Shown here in pieces: positions 16,201 to 24,236 of a stretch of 64,000 nucleotides of DNA (position 1 is its first letter; each line of letters starts with the position of its first letter). Under the pieces are notes generated by a model. It saw only the letters and a list, made by a program, of their open reading frames with translations. It was not told the origin of the DNA and searched no databases. This DNA is from Bradyrhizobium sp. Arg816 (GTDB lineage Bacteria; Pseudomonadota; Alphaproteobacteria; Rhizobiales; Xanthobacteraceae). The translations under genes were made by a program, and so were the position numbers. The DNA lies in the NCBI RefSeq assembly GCF_029989365.1, contig NZ_JAPRAQ010000002.1, forward strand, positions 680,996-744,995, written 5' to 3'.

Positions 16201-16250
16201 AGAGCGTTTTCGAGCGAAGTGGATTCCGGTTCGCGTAAAGAAAACGCGTC
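16201..16250. repeat. Dispersed hairpin repeat with GCGTTTTC arms
   Basis: GCGTTTTCGAGCGAAGTGG and then TCCGGTTCGCGTAAAG form a unit whose ends GCGTTTTC (16204-16211) and GAAAACGC (16240-16247) are complementary. A related copy lies at 24145-24204. Such elements are common between genes in rhizobial genomes. Confidence 0.7.
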
Positions 16251-16277
16251 AAAAGAAGAATCGGCTCCGTCGCGCGG

Positions 16278-16457
16278 TCACGCCGCCAATAGCTGATCGA
16301 ATTCGGGCGGAGTATAGGCCTTGCCGTCCGGGTCGGTGATGACGACCTTCCATCCCTCGCTCGCCCACACTTTTGCCTTCGCCACGATGAGCAACCGGCT
16401 CTCGCGGGCAAAACTGCACTTCTCATTGTCGCGTTCTGCGACCATCTTATAGGCCAA
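16278..16457 (-). CDS. Small hypothetical protein
   Basis: This 59-residue soluble protein (AYKMVAERDNEKCSFARESR, then LLIVAKAKVWASEGWKVVIT, ending PPEFDQLLAA) looks like a conserved short family in Bradyrhizobium with one Cys and an alternating helix-strand pattern. I chose a TTG at 16457 because AAGGGG lies 7 nt upstream. The frame is open up to an ATG at 16559, but those extra residues look non-coding. The function is unknown. Confidence 0.6.
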   Translation of the reverse strand: MAYKMVAERDNEKCSFARESRLLIVAKAKVWASEGWKVVITDPDGKAYTPPEFDQLLAA

Positions 16458-16595
16458 TGCGCATCCCCTTGCGTCGTCCTGCACCCGCTCCCTCGTGGCA
16501 GCGGGCTTTGGCGGCAATTCGCCGGGAGCGTGGCAATTTGGTGCCATCGACGGCAGCATTGTGCCTTGGTTCCAACTGAGCGAGGGAGATTGATC

Positions 16596-16874
16596 GTGCG
16601 CCGCATCAAAAATGCGATTCTGCTTGTCGCGGGCTTGCCTGGCGTGGCGCTGCTTACCATCGCACCTGCGCGGGCGCAGACCTACGATCCGCGCTATCCC
16701 GTCTGCATCGAAATTTACACCATCGACGGCAGCAGCATCGATTGCAGTTTCACGTCGATCGCGCAGTGCGCCGCGACTGCTTCCGGGCAGTCCGCCCAGT
16801 GCTACGCCAACCCTTATGCCCTGCGGAGCCGGGCACCGGGCCCGAGTCCATCGCCGCCGCGACGGAACCGTTAG
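16596..16874 (+). CDS. DUF3551 secreted protein
   Basis: This 92-residue protein has a Sec signal peptide (RRIKNAILLVAGLPGVALL, cut after ARA) and the DUF3551 pattern QTYDPRYPVCIEIYTIDGSS, then CSFTSIAQCAATASGQSAQC and YANPY. The three or four Cys are typical of this family, which is confined largely to Bradyrhizobium and relatives and has no known role. The GTG at 16596 follows GGGAG by 7 nt. A second member is at 50948 in this window. Confidence 0.85.
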   Translation: MRRIKNAILLVAGLPGVALLTIAPARAQTYDPRYPVCIEIYTIDGSSIDCSFTSIAQCAATASGQSAQCYANPYALRSRAPGPSPSPPRRNR

Positions 16875-16889
16875 GGGATCGCGATCCGC

Positions 16890-17168
16890 TTAGTGGACGC
16901 GGATGATATGGGGACGGCCGAGATCAATCAGCCCCTGCACCGCCGAGAGGCGGTCGTCCAATGCTGCGATGGTCAGCAGCAGATTGTTGCGGCGCTCGTC
17001 GAGCATGCCCATCTCGGCACCGGTGAGCTTCGTGCTCGTCCGCTCCTTGTGAATCCCGTCGAGGGATTTGCGCAGCCCGGCGATCAGGCTGGACAGTTGT
17101 TTGGCCTCCTTGGTCATCGACCGCTTCGCGACATTTTGGCGGCGCGTCTCCGCCTGGCTCTGTCTCAT
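16890..17168 (-). CDS. Hypothetical coiled-coil protein
   Basis: This 92-residue protein is charged and helical (EAKQLSSLIAGLRKSLDGIH, then GAEMGMLDERRNNLLLTIAAL) and probably forms a coiled coil. It lacks a signal peptide. Three successive ATG codons occur at 17174-17166; the third (17168) lies 6 nt after GGGAGG and is preferred. It is convergent with the DUF3551 gene. The function is unknown. Confidence 0.68.
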   Translation of the reverse strand: MRQSQAETRRQNVAKRSMTKEAKQLSSLIAGLRKSLDGIHKERTSTKLTGAEMGMLDERRNNLLLTIAALDDRLSAVQGLIDLGRPHIIRVH

Positions 17169-17302
17169 CATCATCCTCCCGTTGCCCCGCTGCCCCGAGT
17201 GGATGCTTACAGCTTTGAGTACACATATTACGATCGATGAAATCTGCCCGCGAAGAACTTTCTTAAATTAGACGGGCCGGGAACCCGAGGGCGCGCCAAC
17301 AG

Positions 17303-17330
17303 AAAGCCCGGCACGAAGGCCGGGCCTTCT
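17303..17330. terminator. Hairpin terminator after the SH3-domain gene
   Basis: GCCCGGC (17306-17312) pairs with GCCGGGC (17319-17325) across a 6-nt loop, with AAAG before and CTTCTT after. On the minus strand the stem is followed by TTTCTGTT. It can serve transcripts from either side. Confidence 0.7.
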
Positions 17331-17338
17331 TGGCGATG

Positions 17339-18358
17339 TCAGTGTTTCTGGTGACCGCCACCAGGCCCGCCAGCCGGCGCGCCGCCGCCGCGCGGAGCGG
17401 CATTCATATGCGGAGCGCCACCGCCGCCGTGCGGCATCGCAGGTGCTGCCGCGCGCGGCGCCGGCATCTGCGCACGCGCATTCATCGGCGAACCGTGGCT
17501 CACATTCGGCTGAGCCATGTGCGGCGCTGCAGGACGTGCGACAGGCGCGGCCGAGACACGCGGCGCGTCGTGCGCGCGGGCCATCGGCTGTGCACGCGCC
17601 GCGCGGCTTTGTGTCTGCTCGTGCATCATGCGCGCCTGTGCATCACGCGGATTGCGGGTTTGCACATTGGCGCGTTCATGCGCGATGCGCTCGCTCCGTC
17701 CGGCGTGGGTCCGGTCGGCCGTGACCACAGCGTCGCGCTTCGCGATCACAGCGTCGCGTTTCGCGATCGCGGCGTCACGCTTGGTCATCGCGGCGTCATG
17801 CCGTGCGGCCCCAGCGTCACGCCCGGAGATCACGGCGGCGCCCCTGTCGCCCTTGCCGCGCACACCCTCGCGTCCCAGCGCAATTGCGGCGTCATGCGTC
17901 GCCGCACGGCCGATGCGGGCCGCACGCGGATCGATCGTCATCCGCGCCGCAACGTTCTGATGCGAGGTCCAGTAATTATTCCAGTAGGCGTGGCGTCGAT
18001 AAAAGGGACGCCCCTCGTAATAGTTCGACCAGTACGAGGTCAGCACGAACGGAACGATCGGCACATCGATCTGGTCGGCGTAGTCAGGCAGATAGACGTA
18101 GTGATTGCGGTAGAGATATTCGAGATATTGCGACGACACCCAACCGCGATCGTCGGAGAAGCTCACGTCGCACCAGGCATTGCCGCGCAGGCAGCCATGG
18201 ATGTTGACGCGGGCGCCCTCGGGAACGCGGTCGACCAATGGAAAGCCCGGCCCCGGCCCGGCGCGCAAGCCGGTCGATACCGTGACGACTCCCGGCGCGG
18301 CCAGCGCGGCCGTCGGGGCAAGCAACAATGCTGCAACTAAAGCGGTTCTGAGTCTCAT
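17339..18358 (-). CDS. Secreted SH3-domain protein with Gly/Ala/His-rich tail
   Basis: This 339-residue protein has a Sec signal peptide (MRLRTALVAALLLAPTAALA) and a bacterial SH3 domain at about residues 22-80 (VTVSTGLRAGPGPGFPLVDR, then GCLRGNAWCDVSFSDDRGWV). A Tyr-rich segment (YLYRNHYVYLPDYADQ) follows. Residues 190-225 contain tandem heptads of the type AKRDAVI, encoded by 21-bp DNA repeats at 17727-17800. The tail is low-complexity with Met, His, Pro and Gly. The ATG at 18358 has a GGAGGA site. SH3 domains of this kind usually bind cell wall peptides, so an envelope-binding role is likely but unproven. Confidence 0.82.
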   Translation of the reverse strand: MRLRTALVAALLLAPTAALAAPGVVTVSTGLRAGPGPGFPLVDRVPEGARVNIHGCLRGNAWCDVSFSDDRGWVSSQYLEYLYRNHYVYLPDYADQIDVPIVPFVLTSYWSNYYEGRPFYRRHAYWNNYWTSHQNVAARMTIDPRAARIGRAATHDAAIALGREGVRGKGDRGAAVISGRDAGAARHDAAMTKRDAAIAKRDAVIAKRDAVVTADRTHAGRSERIAHERANVQTRNPRDAQARMMHEQTQSRAARAQPMARAHDAPRVSAAPVARPAAPHMAQPNVSHGSPMNARAQMPAPRAAAPAMPHGGGGAPHMNAAPRGGGAPAGGPGGGHQKH

Positions 18359-18514
18359 GGCGAATTCCTCCTCGTTCGAGTCGGAACGCGCTGGCGCAAT
18401 GACCGTTCCGCGTGCAGTCGTCACATCCGTCGAAAGATTTGAGACGGACGCCGCGCGCGGTTCAATATTCATTCGCCATTCATCGGCGCGGGGCGCCGAG
18501 GGTGTTTTAGTCCG

Positions 18515-20360
18515 TCAATTCGCTTGGAGCATGAAGCCATCGAAGTACGACGCAAGCGCAGCAAACTCGTCGAGCGGCAGCACGGCCGCAACATATTGGT
18601 CTGGCCGCACCACGACCATGCAACCGGCCTTCCGATCAATGCCGCGCATCGCGAACACGTCTTGGCCGCTCTTGAGGTCCGGACAGAACATCTTCTCGTA
18701 ATCGTACAAGCCGTAACGGCCTTTGCTCGGGAGCAACATCGGCGGCATCGCCTCGATCGCGAGTTCGCGATGATCCTGCTGAAACACCGCGCGCAGATCG
18801 ATCACGCTGTCGATATCGGTGCTTTTGGGCGTATATCGCCGGATCGGAGATTCCCGGGACTCAGCGAGGAAATTGCACAAGGCACGGATGGCCGAGCTCG
18901 ACGCTGCGGGATTCTCGGCGGGAGAGAACGCGTAGATTCGGAAGCGGCCATCGGCCTGCGATGCGTGGCCGAGCTGGACCGGCTTGGCGTCGCCAAGCCG
19001 AATGACCGGCGCGGAATGGAAGCGCGTGCCTATAACGAGTCCTTCGGCGAGATGCTGGTGAGTCGTTGCGCCGGTGAGGAGTGACGGCCTGTAATGCGTC
19101 GCCGTGCCCGCGGTGTAACGGCCGTGCCTGACAAAATAGTCCTGCGTCTTGGCCGCATCGGCGCCGCCAGCCTTGGCGGCGGAGGCGAGAATGCCCGCCC
19201 ACTCACGATCGAAATCGATCAGCTCTTTCGCAACCGCCTGGCGCTCGGCCGAATAGGAATGCAGGAGGCTCGGTGCACACTGCCCCCGGAGGACGGCGGC
19301 AAGCTTCCAGCCAAGATTGAAAGCGTCCTGCATCGAGACGTTCATGCCCTGCCCCGCCTTCGGGCTGTGGGTATGGCAGGCATCGCCGGCGATGAAGATG
19401 CGTGGCAGGCGGGAGGCGATCTCGGGCTCCGGAACGTCGTCGAACTTGTCGGTCAGGCGCTGGCCGATCTCGTAGACCGACCACCACGCGATCTCCTTCA
19501 CATCCAGCGTGTGCGGCTTCAGGATCCGCTGCGCTTTCGCAATCACGTCATCGGCGGTGATGTTGCGATTGGCGACGCGCTCGCCGACATCGAGTTTTGC
19601 GAGCTCGACATAGAGGCGGACCATGTAGCCGCCCTCGCGCGGAATGATCAGCAGGCTGCCGTCCTTGGTTGGCGGAATCGCCATGCAGCTCGCGGCCGAT
19701 CGACTTGCGCACCGTGCTGCGCGCGCCGTCGCAGCCGACGACATAGCGCGCCTTGATGGTCTCGATCTTGGCCTCGTGTGCGCCATCGCCGCGTTCGAGT
19801 CGCATCGTCACGGCATGGTCGGCGGGGCCCGCGGCCGGATCGACCTCGAGGTCGAGCAGGCGCCGGTTGTAATGCGGTTCGAGCTTGGCCGGCGCTCGGC
19901 GCATGATGTCGAGAAAGCCATCATGGATGCGCGCCTGGTTGAGGATGACGTGCGGAAACTCCGACAGCCCGTCCTCGACGTCCTGCACCCGGCCGCTGCG
20001 CAAGATCTTCTCCGGCGTCCGTTCGTCCGGCTTCCAGAACGTCGTCTCGTTGACCCAATAGGCCTCCTTCAGCACGCGCGCGCTGAAGCCATAGGCGTGG
20101 AACATCTCCATGGTGCGGCAGGCGATGCCGTCGGCCTGCCCGACCAGCAAACGGCCCGGCTTCTGCTCGACGATGCAGGTCTTGATGTCGCCGAATTGCG
20201 CAAGCTGGGCCGCGAGCGTCAGGCCCGCAGGGCCGCAGCCGACGATGAGGACGTCGACCTCGTCAGGCACGGCCCCGGTTGCGCCCGAAGCCAGAATGCG
20301 GTCGGCGGGATCGGCGATTTCAGGATCGCCCGGCTGAAATCCATTGAGATGGAATTGCAT
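18515..20360 (-). pseudogene. mobA: 3-hydroxybenzoate 4-monooxygenase, broken by internal deletion
   Basis: The gene resembles MobA, the FAD- and NADPH-dependent enzyme converting 3-hydroxybenzoate to protocatechuate. The first frame runs from the ATG at 20360 (MQFHLNGFQPGDPEIADP) through the FAD motif VLIVGCGPAGLTLAAQLAQF and the DG motif YVVGCDGARSTVRKSIG to HGDSAN near 19670. The sequence resumes in another frame with KDGSLLIIPREGG and keeps the FAD motif RIFIAGDACHTHSPKAGQGM. The segment expected between (about 24 residues in homologues, including a GVMDVLAVTDFPD block) is missing, equal to about 71 bp if homologue spacing holds. The product would be truncated and inactive. Confidence 0.85.
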
Positions 20361-20399
20361 GAGCACCTCTCCCGGCAAACGTTCTGTTTGGATATTGCT

Positions 20400-20423
20400 C
20401 AGTATGCTGACTATCAGTATACT
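20400..20423. promoter_or_regulatory. Possible MarR-type operator region
   Basis: CAGTAT occurs at 20400 and 20415 (15-bp period), and the second copy lies in the perfect palindrome AGTATACT (20416-20423). It is in the 106-bp gap between the divergent mobA remnant and the MarR gene, where a MobR-like repressor would be expected to bind. Confidence 0.4.
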
Positions 20424-20466
20424 TGTCAATGATCGCGAGCCGTCCCTGCCCCAAACGGAGAATTCG

Positions 20467-20931
20467 GTGAAAGACAACAACGACATGCCCGGGCATCTGG
20501 CGCGCCGGTTCCAGCAGATCGCGGTGGCGGTGTTTCTGGCCGAGGTCGGCGAAGCCGGCTTCGACCTCACACCGGTGCAATACGCGGCACTTGCGACCAT
20601 CAAGGCCAATCCGGGGCTCGACCAGGTGACGCTCGCAGGATCGATCGCCTACGACCGTACCACCATCACCGGCGTCATCGACCGCCTCGTCCAGAAAGGC
20701 CTTGCCGAGCGCCGCGCCTCCAACCGCGACCGCCGCGCCCGCGAGCTCGAAATCACCGACGAGGGCCGACGCACGCTACGCAAGATCACTCCGGTGGTGG
20801 AGTCCGCCCAGCGCGTCATGCTGCGCGGTCTCAGCGCGAAGGAAGGCGAGGAGCTGATGCGGCTGCTGCGCAAGGCCATCGCCGCCGGCAACGAGCTCAG
20901 CCGTGCCCCGCTGCGCGAGGTGCAGGCATAA
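20467..20931 (+). CDS. MarR-family regulator, MobR-like
   Basis: This 154-residue MarR protein has a winged helix with FDLTPVQYAALATIKANPGL, then QVTLAGSIAYDRTTITGVID and RLVQKGLAERRASNRDRRAR, where the wing carries the usual DxR pattern. It is divergent from the mobA-like gene, the same arrangement as mobR/mobA of Comamonas testosteroni, where the regulator responds to 3-hydroxybenzoate. The GTG at 20467 follows CGGAG by 7 nt. The regulator is intact although its apparent target is broken, so it may control other genes or be decaying. Confidence 0.85.
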   Translation: MKDNNDMPGHLARRFQQIAVAVFLAEVGEAGFDLTPVQYAALATIKANPGLDQVTLAGSIAYDRTTITGVIDRLVQKGLAERRASNRDRRARELEITDEGRRTLRKITPVVESAQRVMLRGLSAKEGEELMRLLRKAIAAGNELSRAPLREVQA

Positions 20932-21015
20932 ACCCCGTATTTCCATCCGTAATTGTCGCAGTGCCGCGAAACCTGGAACTAACCTTCGGCTGCTACGGTC
21001 GGCAACATTCGGCGT

Positions 21016-21031
21016 TTAACACGCGATTAAC
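21016..21031. promoter_or_regulatory. CtrA-type box TTAA-N7-TTAAC
   Basis: TTAACACGCGATTAAC is an exact match to the CtrA consensus of alphaproteobacteria (TTAA, seven bases, TTAA). It ends 22 bp before the start codon at 21053 and so may overlap the promoter. Confidence 0.5.
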
Positions 21032-21052
21032 TTTGCCGCTCGGGAGTTTCGG

Positions 21053-21484
21053 ATGTTCAGGTTCCTCATTGCGGCGACGGCCATTGCGCTCTCGGCCGGT
21101 CCCGCGCTTGCCAACGGCCATGGCGGTGGCGACCCTGCTCCGCCGAAGCCCGAGGCCACGAGCGCACCGGCGAAGGTGGTCCTGACCAAGCAGGGTCCCA
21201 CGCTCGTCGACCTCAAGGGCATGACGCTCTACACTTACGAGCGCGACACCACGGGCAAGACGTCGAACTGCAACGGCAAGTGCGTCGAGAGCTGGGTACC
21301 GCTGCCCGCAACGGTCGACGCCAAGGCCATCGGCGACTTCACTGTGATCAGCCGCAACGACGGCAGCAAGATGTGGGCATACCGCTATCGTCCGCTCTAC
21401 ACCTCGCCGGCCGACAAGGCGCCAGGCGACGCCAACGGCAATGCCACGACGCTGCAATGGCGCGTCGCCCGGCCTGAGAACTAG
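21053..21484 (+). CDS. Secreted COG4315-type repeat protein
   Basis: This 143-residue protein has a Sec signal peptide (MFRFLIAATAIALSAGPALA) and two copies of the COG4315 'secreted repeat of unknown function'. The first is GPTLVDLKGMTLYTYERDTT with GKTSNCNGKCVESWVPLPA; the second is SKMWAYRYRPLYTSPADKAPGD. The Yx(Y/F)xxD-type motif and the Cys pair before the Trp are typical. The homologous family occurs as periplasmic or lipid-anchored proteins, sometimes near redox systems. No lipobox is seen here. A CtrA-type box sits just upstream. Confidence 0.85.
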   Translation: MFRFLIAATAIALSAGPALANGHGGGDPAPPKPEATSAPAKVVLTKQGPTLVDLKGMTLYTYERDTTGKTSNCNGKCVESWVPLPATVDAKAIGDFTVISRNDGSKMWAYRYRPLYTSPADKAPGDANGNATTLQWRVARPEN

Positions 21485-21551
21485 GTCTCGACCGGCAGCC
21501 CTGCCCACGACGAAAGCCTCGTGAGCAGTGGAATCACCGATCGCACCGCGC

Positions 21552-22205
21552 TTACCCGCGCCAGCTAGACCCCGCGGCGACCCGCGCGTTCTGCCCGGGC
21601 GGCAGCACCACCACCGTCGCATTCAGCTTCACCCGGTCGAACAGATCGATCACGTCCTCGTTGCGCATCCGGATGCAGCCGGACGAGATCGCCTGCCCGA
21701 TATATTCCGGCTGGTTGGTGCCGTGGATACGGTAGAGCGTGTCCTTGTTGCCGAGATAGAGATAGATCCCCCGCGCGCCCAGTGGATTGGCGGGGCCACC
21801 GGCGACCCGCGCCGGATATGGTCCGAGTCGCGCCTGGATGTCCGCCGTCGGGACCCAGTCGGGCCATTCCGCCAGACGGCCGACGCGCGCGACGCCGGAG
21901 AAGGCCATGGCTTCCTCGCCGACCGCGACGCCATAGCGGATCGCCTTGCCTTCGGGCAGGACGAAATAGAGGTAGCGCGCATCGGTATCGACCAGGATCG
22001 TGCCCGGCTGCTCCTTGCGCGGATAGTCGACGATATGACGGAGATATTGCTCAGGCACGTTCGCCTGCGCGTAGGGCGTGTGCGCAAGCAACTGCCGGTC
22101 GCGCGGCGTCATGCTCGCATCCGTCGATGGAGAAAGCGTCGTCTGCATGCAGCCGGCGAGCGGAAGCATGGCCATGACGAACAATACGATTAAAGATTTT
22201 GGCAC
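21552..22205 (-). CDS. L,D-transpeptidase (YkuD) lipoprotein
   Basis: This 217-residue protein is a probable peptidoglycan L,D-transpeptidase. Its N-terminus VPKSLIVLFVMAMLPLAGCM is a lipoprotein signal with lipobox LAGC. The YkuD domain includes YRIHGTNQPEYIGQAISSGC and IRMRNEDVIDLFDRV, with catalytic Cys in SSGCIRM and His in IHGTN. It would form 3-3 cross-links or attach lipoproteins at the cell wall. A GTG at 22205 follows a GGGGGG site; a second GTG lies at 22208. It was not possible to assign it to one numbered Ldt. Confidence 0.88.
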   Translation of the reverse strand: MPKSLIVLFVMAMLPLAGCMQTTLSPSTDASMTPRDRQLLAHTPYAQANVPEQYLRHIVDYPRKEQPGTILVDTDARYLYFVLPEGKAIRYGVAVGEEAMAFSGVARVGRLAEWPDWVPTADIQARLGPYPARVAGGPANPLGARGIYLYLGNKDTLYRIHGTNQPEYIGQAISSGCIRMRNEDVIDLFDRVKLNATVVVLPPGQNARVAAGSSWRG

Positions 22206-22504
22206 CACCGGCCCCCCGATAGCGGATAGTTGCGCTCCCAGCGACGCCAGATGCTGCCCAAATCGTGCTGAAAAAAAGGCAGTGCGGAACACGTGCGCGT
22301 GTTCCACCGGCATGGTTCCATCACCACAAACGGCGGAGAAGCGTCGCACAGTCTCCATCCCCTCGCCTTGCTTTGGTCAAACCCGGCTGGACTCGTGGGT
22401 CATCGTGCTGACTCACCGGATTTGGGATGGGTTCACCTCGACAGATCGGCTCGCGCCAATGCGGACGCCCATACATTAAACACTCGGACTGCAAAGGAGC
22501 TGCA

Positions 22505-23533
22505 ATGCTCGCGACGCTGAATTCCAGGCAAATCGTCGATGAGATCGTGAAGGACACGGTCAAGGACAACGATCCGCACGACGCCATTCAGATTTCACCC
22601 GACATGGTGCTGGCTTCGCGCCCCATCAGCGTTGCGCCCGCGTTGGCCCCTGAGATCACGCCCCGCCCCGAGCCGAAAACAGATCCGAAGTTCGCGCCGG
22701 AGCGCACCATCAATCTGGAGCCGAAGTTCAGTCCCGTCTCGGAGCCGCAGACGGCAGTGCCCTCCTCGGTCGACACCGCCGTGCGCGTCGCGGCCGGCGA
22801 TGGTCCCAACCGGCGGAAGCGATCCGCCGCCGGCAAATGGCTGCGCGGCGCGTTCGTTACGATCTTGTTTGCGGGCGGAAGCGCGGCCGCCACCGTCGCC
22901 TGGGAGAAACATGGCGACACGGCCAGGCAGATGCTCGCCGAATGGAAACCAGCATTGACTGCGTTGACCTCGCTGCTGCCTTCGACATCGCGAACGGCGG
23001 CGCCAGTCACCGCCGAGCCGGTCACCGCCGCGCAGGCCGCGCCGCCCGCTGAGCAAGCCGCAACGGATCAAGCGGCCGATCAACCTGCGACGCCGCCTCC
23101 GGTTCAGGTTGCAGCAGCCGCGCCGGTCGCGGCACAGCCCGATCCCGCGCAGTCGGTGCAATCGATGACGCGCGATCTCGCGGCGATGGCGCAGCAGATC
23201 GAAGGGCTCAAGGCCAACATTGCCGAGTTGAAGGCCGGGCAGGAGCAGATGGCGCGCGAGATGGCCAAACCGCCCGCGCCGAAGCCGGTGACTGAGGTCA
23301 AGCCGGTCGATCCGCGCGCGCGCGTGTCCACGCTCCCGCCGCGATCTCCGGCGCCTCCGGTGCGCAAGCCGAAGCCAGTCGTGTCGCAAACCTACATGCC
23401 GGCCTATTCGCCCGCGCCGCCTGCGCCTTCGCAGGCTGCCGCGGTCGCGCCGACAGCAGCACCGGTCGCCACGACGCAAGCCGTTGCCGATGACGACGGA
23501 CCTGTCGTGCGTCCGCCGATGCCGCTGCGCTAG
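22505..23533 (+). CDS. Membrane-anchored coiled-coil protein, paralogue of the gene at 216
   Basis: This 342-residue protein has a charged N-terminus (MLATLNSRQIVDEIVKDTVK), a Pro-rich segment, one membrane segment (LRGAFVTILFAGGSAAATVA) near residues 115-135, an Ala/Pro-rich linker, a coiled coil (SMTRDLAAMAQQIEGLKANI, then AELKAGQEQMAREM) and a Pro-rich tail. The gene at 216 has the same order, and the coiled-coil cores are similar. AAAGGAG precedes the ATG at 22505. It probably spans the inner membrane with its coiled coil in the periplasm. Function unknown. Confidence 0.78.
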   Translation: MLATLNSRQIVDEIVKDTVKDNDPHDAIQISPDMVLASRPISVAPALAPEITPRPEPKTDPKFAPERTINLEPKFSPVSEPQTAVPSSVDTAVRVAAGDGPNRRKRSAAGKWLRGAFVTILFAGGSAAATVAWEKHGDTARQMLAEWKPALTALTSLLPSTSRTAAPVTAEPVTAAQAAPPAEQAATDQAADQPATPPPVQVAAAAPVAAQPDPAQSVQSMTRDLAAMAQQIEGLKANIAELKAGQEQMAREMAKPPAPKPVTEVKPVDPRARVSTLPPRSPAPPVRKPKPVVSQTYMPAYSPAPPAPSQAAAVAPTAAPVATTQAVADDDGPVVRPPMPLR

Positions 23534-23750
23534 ACCAGGCGCGAGCGCAGCGTCGCTGTCGCGACGTCGTCCAAGCTGTCCGAGTCGATGCGATGCGTTG
23601 AGTCCGGGCGATTACGGAGACGATATTTCGATCGTCTTTCGTCAAGAGAAAAGGCCGTCGGGATTTATGCCGCCGGCCTTCTCTTGCAGCTGCCGGTTCC
23701 CGGAGCCCGGTTCTGCTGCAATTCCATGCCTTATGATCACGTCGACATAT

Positions 23751-23766
23751 TTAATAAAATCTTAAC
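23751..23766. promoter_or_regulatory. CtrA-type box TTAA-N7-TTAAC
   Basis: TTAATAAAATCTTAAC matches the CtrA consensus exactly and lies 144 bp before the start codon at 23910, in an unusually AT-rich stretch. Confidence 0.45.
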
Positions 23767-23909
23767 ACACGCGAATGCTGCACATGATTTCTGCGCCATA
23801 AGCACAGAGATTGCGCGACCCGTTCATTCGAAAATATCGACTCAGTGGTATCATCCGAAATCTGTTGAGACTTCCACTGAAGCTCACGTCGTCACACCGG
23901 GGAATTCGA

Positions 23910-24140
23910 ATGCCCTACTATTCCTTCGATCTCGTGGTTGGTGAAGAGTTCAAGAACCAGGGTGGAATCATCCTCGAAGACATCGAGGGCGCTTCCGATC
24001 GCGCCGTTCAATTGGCTACCGAGCTGTCGCAGGTGAAGCCGGAGCTGCAACGGAAAGGTTGCGCGGTGCGCGTCACCGATCGCGATCACAATGAGGTCTA
24101 TCGCACGCCGCTCGATCCCGTGCCCGCCTGGCGACGCTAG
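23910..24140 (+). CDS. DUF6894-type small protein
   Basis: This 76-residue soluble protein starts MPYYSFDLVVGEEFKNQGGI, then ILEDIEGASDRAVQLATELS. The order aromatic strand, D-x-E-G, and helix with Ala matches the DUF6894 family common in rhizobia. The C-terminus CAVRVTDRDHNEVYRTPLDP adds two strands. The ATG at 23910 follows GGGGAA. The family has no known function. The CtrA-type box upstream suggests cell-cycle control. A strong hairpin terminator follows at 24207. Confidence 0.82.
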   Translation: MPYYSFDLVVGEEFKNQGGIILEDIEGASDRAVQLATELSQVKPELQRKGCAVRVTDRDHNEVYRTPLDPVPAWRR

Positions 24141-24144
24141 GCCA

Positions 24145-24204
24145 CAGCGTTTTCGAGCGAAATGGAAACCGGTTCGCGTAAAAGCGCGTCGAACCGGGAA
24201 TCAA
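24145..24204. repeat. Dispersed hairpin repeat, second copy
   Basis: CAGCGTTTTCGAGCGAAATGG and GGTTCGCGTAAAAGCGCGTC resemble the element at 16201-16250 closely in the first 40 bases. It lies between the DUF6894 gene and a terminator. Confidence 0.7.
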
Positions 24205-24206
24205 AA

Positions 24207-24236
24207 GCACCGTTCCGAGTCATCGGAACGGGGCTT
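24207..24236. terminator. Bidirectional hairpin terminator
   Basis: CCGTTCCGA (24210-24218) pairs perfectly with TCGGAACGG (24223-24231) across a 4-nt loop. GGCTTT follows on the plus strand and GTGCTTTTG on the minus strand. It separates the convergent DUF6894 and SDR genes. Confidence 0.8.
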
